From an uncultured Lentisphaeria bacterium (GTDB lineage: Bacteria; Verrucomicrobiota; Lentisphaeria; JABSQK01; CAJWLW01), in contig CAJWLW010000298.1 of the NCBI GenBank assembly GCA_913042885.1, positions 1 through 6,029 of the forward strand: 6,029 nt of DNA, written 5' to 3'. A program made the position numbers and the translations under genes. Numbering within the stretch: position 1 is the stretch's first letter; each line of letters begins with the position of its first letter. The notes under the pieces are model-generated. The model was not told the origin of the DNA, searched no databases, and saw nothing but the letters and a program-made list of their open reading frames with translations. Shown here in pieces: positions 5,630-6,029 of this stretch.

Positions 5630-6029
5630 TCAGTCGCCGCGCAGATCGATTTCGACGGACTCAGCGCAGTAAATCCAATAGCTCACGCCCGGTTGCAGCT
5701 CGGTGGCCGGCGACACTGCTTCCATAGCGCCCGTCGTGCGGCTCAACTCCCATATGACTTGGGCCCCAGCCTCCAGCAGACTCGCGGCAGTCACCACGTG
5801 CACCGGCGACAGCACCTGCCAGCCTGCCACCGCCTGAACGATCCCGTCGGGCTCGACGCCGGACACTGCGATGGCTCGCTCCTCCGCGCCGTAAACGAAA
5901 TAGCCGGCTTCCGGCACCGCCGGGTCATCTGCCGTGACAAGGATAAAACGGGCTTCGTACGGATCCCATCTCCAGGTTGGTTCAGCAAGCTCTCCATCGA
6001 CGCCGACATCGAAGACCTCGCCCATAGTC
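5630..6029 (-). CDS. Unidentified protein, C-terminal fragment with two 'GYW-Y' modules
   Basis: Only the C-terminal end is in the window. The frame stays open to the right edge, so the ATG at 6025 may be internal. Counting from it, 131 residues end at TGA 5632-5630. Two similar stretches of about 40 residues are visible: 17-56 (W18, F27, then EAGYFVYGAE at 39-48 and IAV) and 91-130 (W92, M101, then PGVSYWIYCAE at 112-122 and IDL). A GW plus hydrophobic stretch (68-78) lies between them. This pattern of Trp, an acidic or polar turn, PG-x-YW-x-Y and a closing strand resembles the 'GWNLVG...PGxGYWVY' modules found at the ends of large surface or secreted proteins of several bacterial phyla. That is a pattern resemblance, not a proven family. 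In sampled lines the gene is about 69% GC, well above the roughly 50% of its left neighbour. It converges with the phosphatase-like gene. Confidence 0.6.
   Translation of the reverse strand, partial: TMGEVFDVGVDGELAEPTWRWDPYEARFILVTADDPAVPEAGYFVYGAEERAIAVSGVEPDGIVQAVAGWQVLSPVHVVTAASLLEAGAQVIWELSRTTGAMEAVSPATELQPGVSYWIYCAESVEIDLRGD

Overview
The window looks like chromosomal DNA of a Gram-negative bacterium, most probably a member of Pseudomonadota. The family-level affiliation cannot be settled from six kilobases. The evidence is a type II citrate synthase, a PanB, a bacterial ETF-beta lysine methyltransferase homologue and a HisKA_2-type signalling protein, all packed as in a bacterial chromosome. 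No IS element, phage gene, tRNA, rRNA or CRISPR array was seen.

Layout. (1) Positions 1-1435, plus strand: the 3' two-fifths or so of citrate synthase (gltA), followed after 31 nt by panB (ketopantoate hydroxymethyltransferase). panB starts at a GTG with a good Shine-Dalgarno sequence, so the two genes probably share a transcript. (2) Positions 1436-1817: about 380 bp with no convincing gene. (3) Positions 1818-2999, plus: a receiver-PAS-ATPase signalling protein whose histidine-kinase part looks dead. The phosphoacceptor-histidine helix region is missing and the N and G2 boxes are eroded. (4) Positions 3081-3761, plus: a METTL20/ETFBKMT-like protein methyltransferase. (5) Positions 3825-4538, minus: a short-chain dehydrogenase/reductase convergent with the methyltransferase. 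It has no ordinary start codon where the fold begins; a G8 tract and a GTA triplet sit there instead. (6) Positions 4539-4786: a divergent control region with face-to-face, overlapping promoter candidates. (7) Positions 4787-5569, plus: a compact alkaline-phosphatase-superfamily enzyme. (8) Positions 5630 to the window edge, minus: the C-terminal end of a GC-rich protein carrying two copies of a short 'GYW-Y' beta-type module.

The genes are not one obvious pathway. gltA and panB are central and CoA metabolism: PanB feeds CoA synthesis and citrate synthase consumes acetyl-CoA. The methyltransferase, by homology, may tune electron-transfer flavoprotein. The most unusual item is the REC-PAS-pseudokinase at 1818-2999. 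It retains a full receiver phosphorylation site but appears unable to act as a histidine kinase, so it is better read as a phosphorylation-controlled scaffold or adaptor than as a hybrid kinase.
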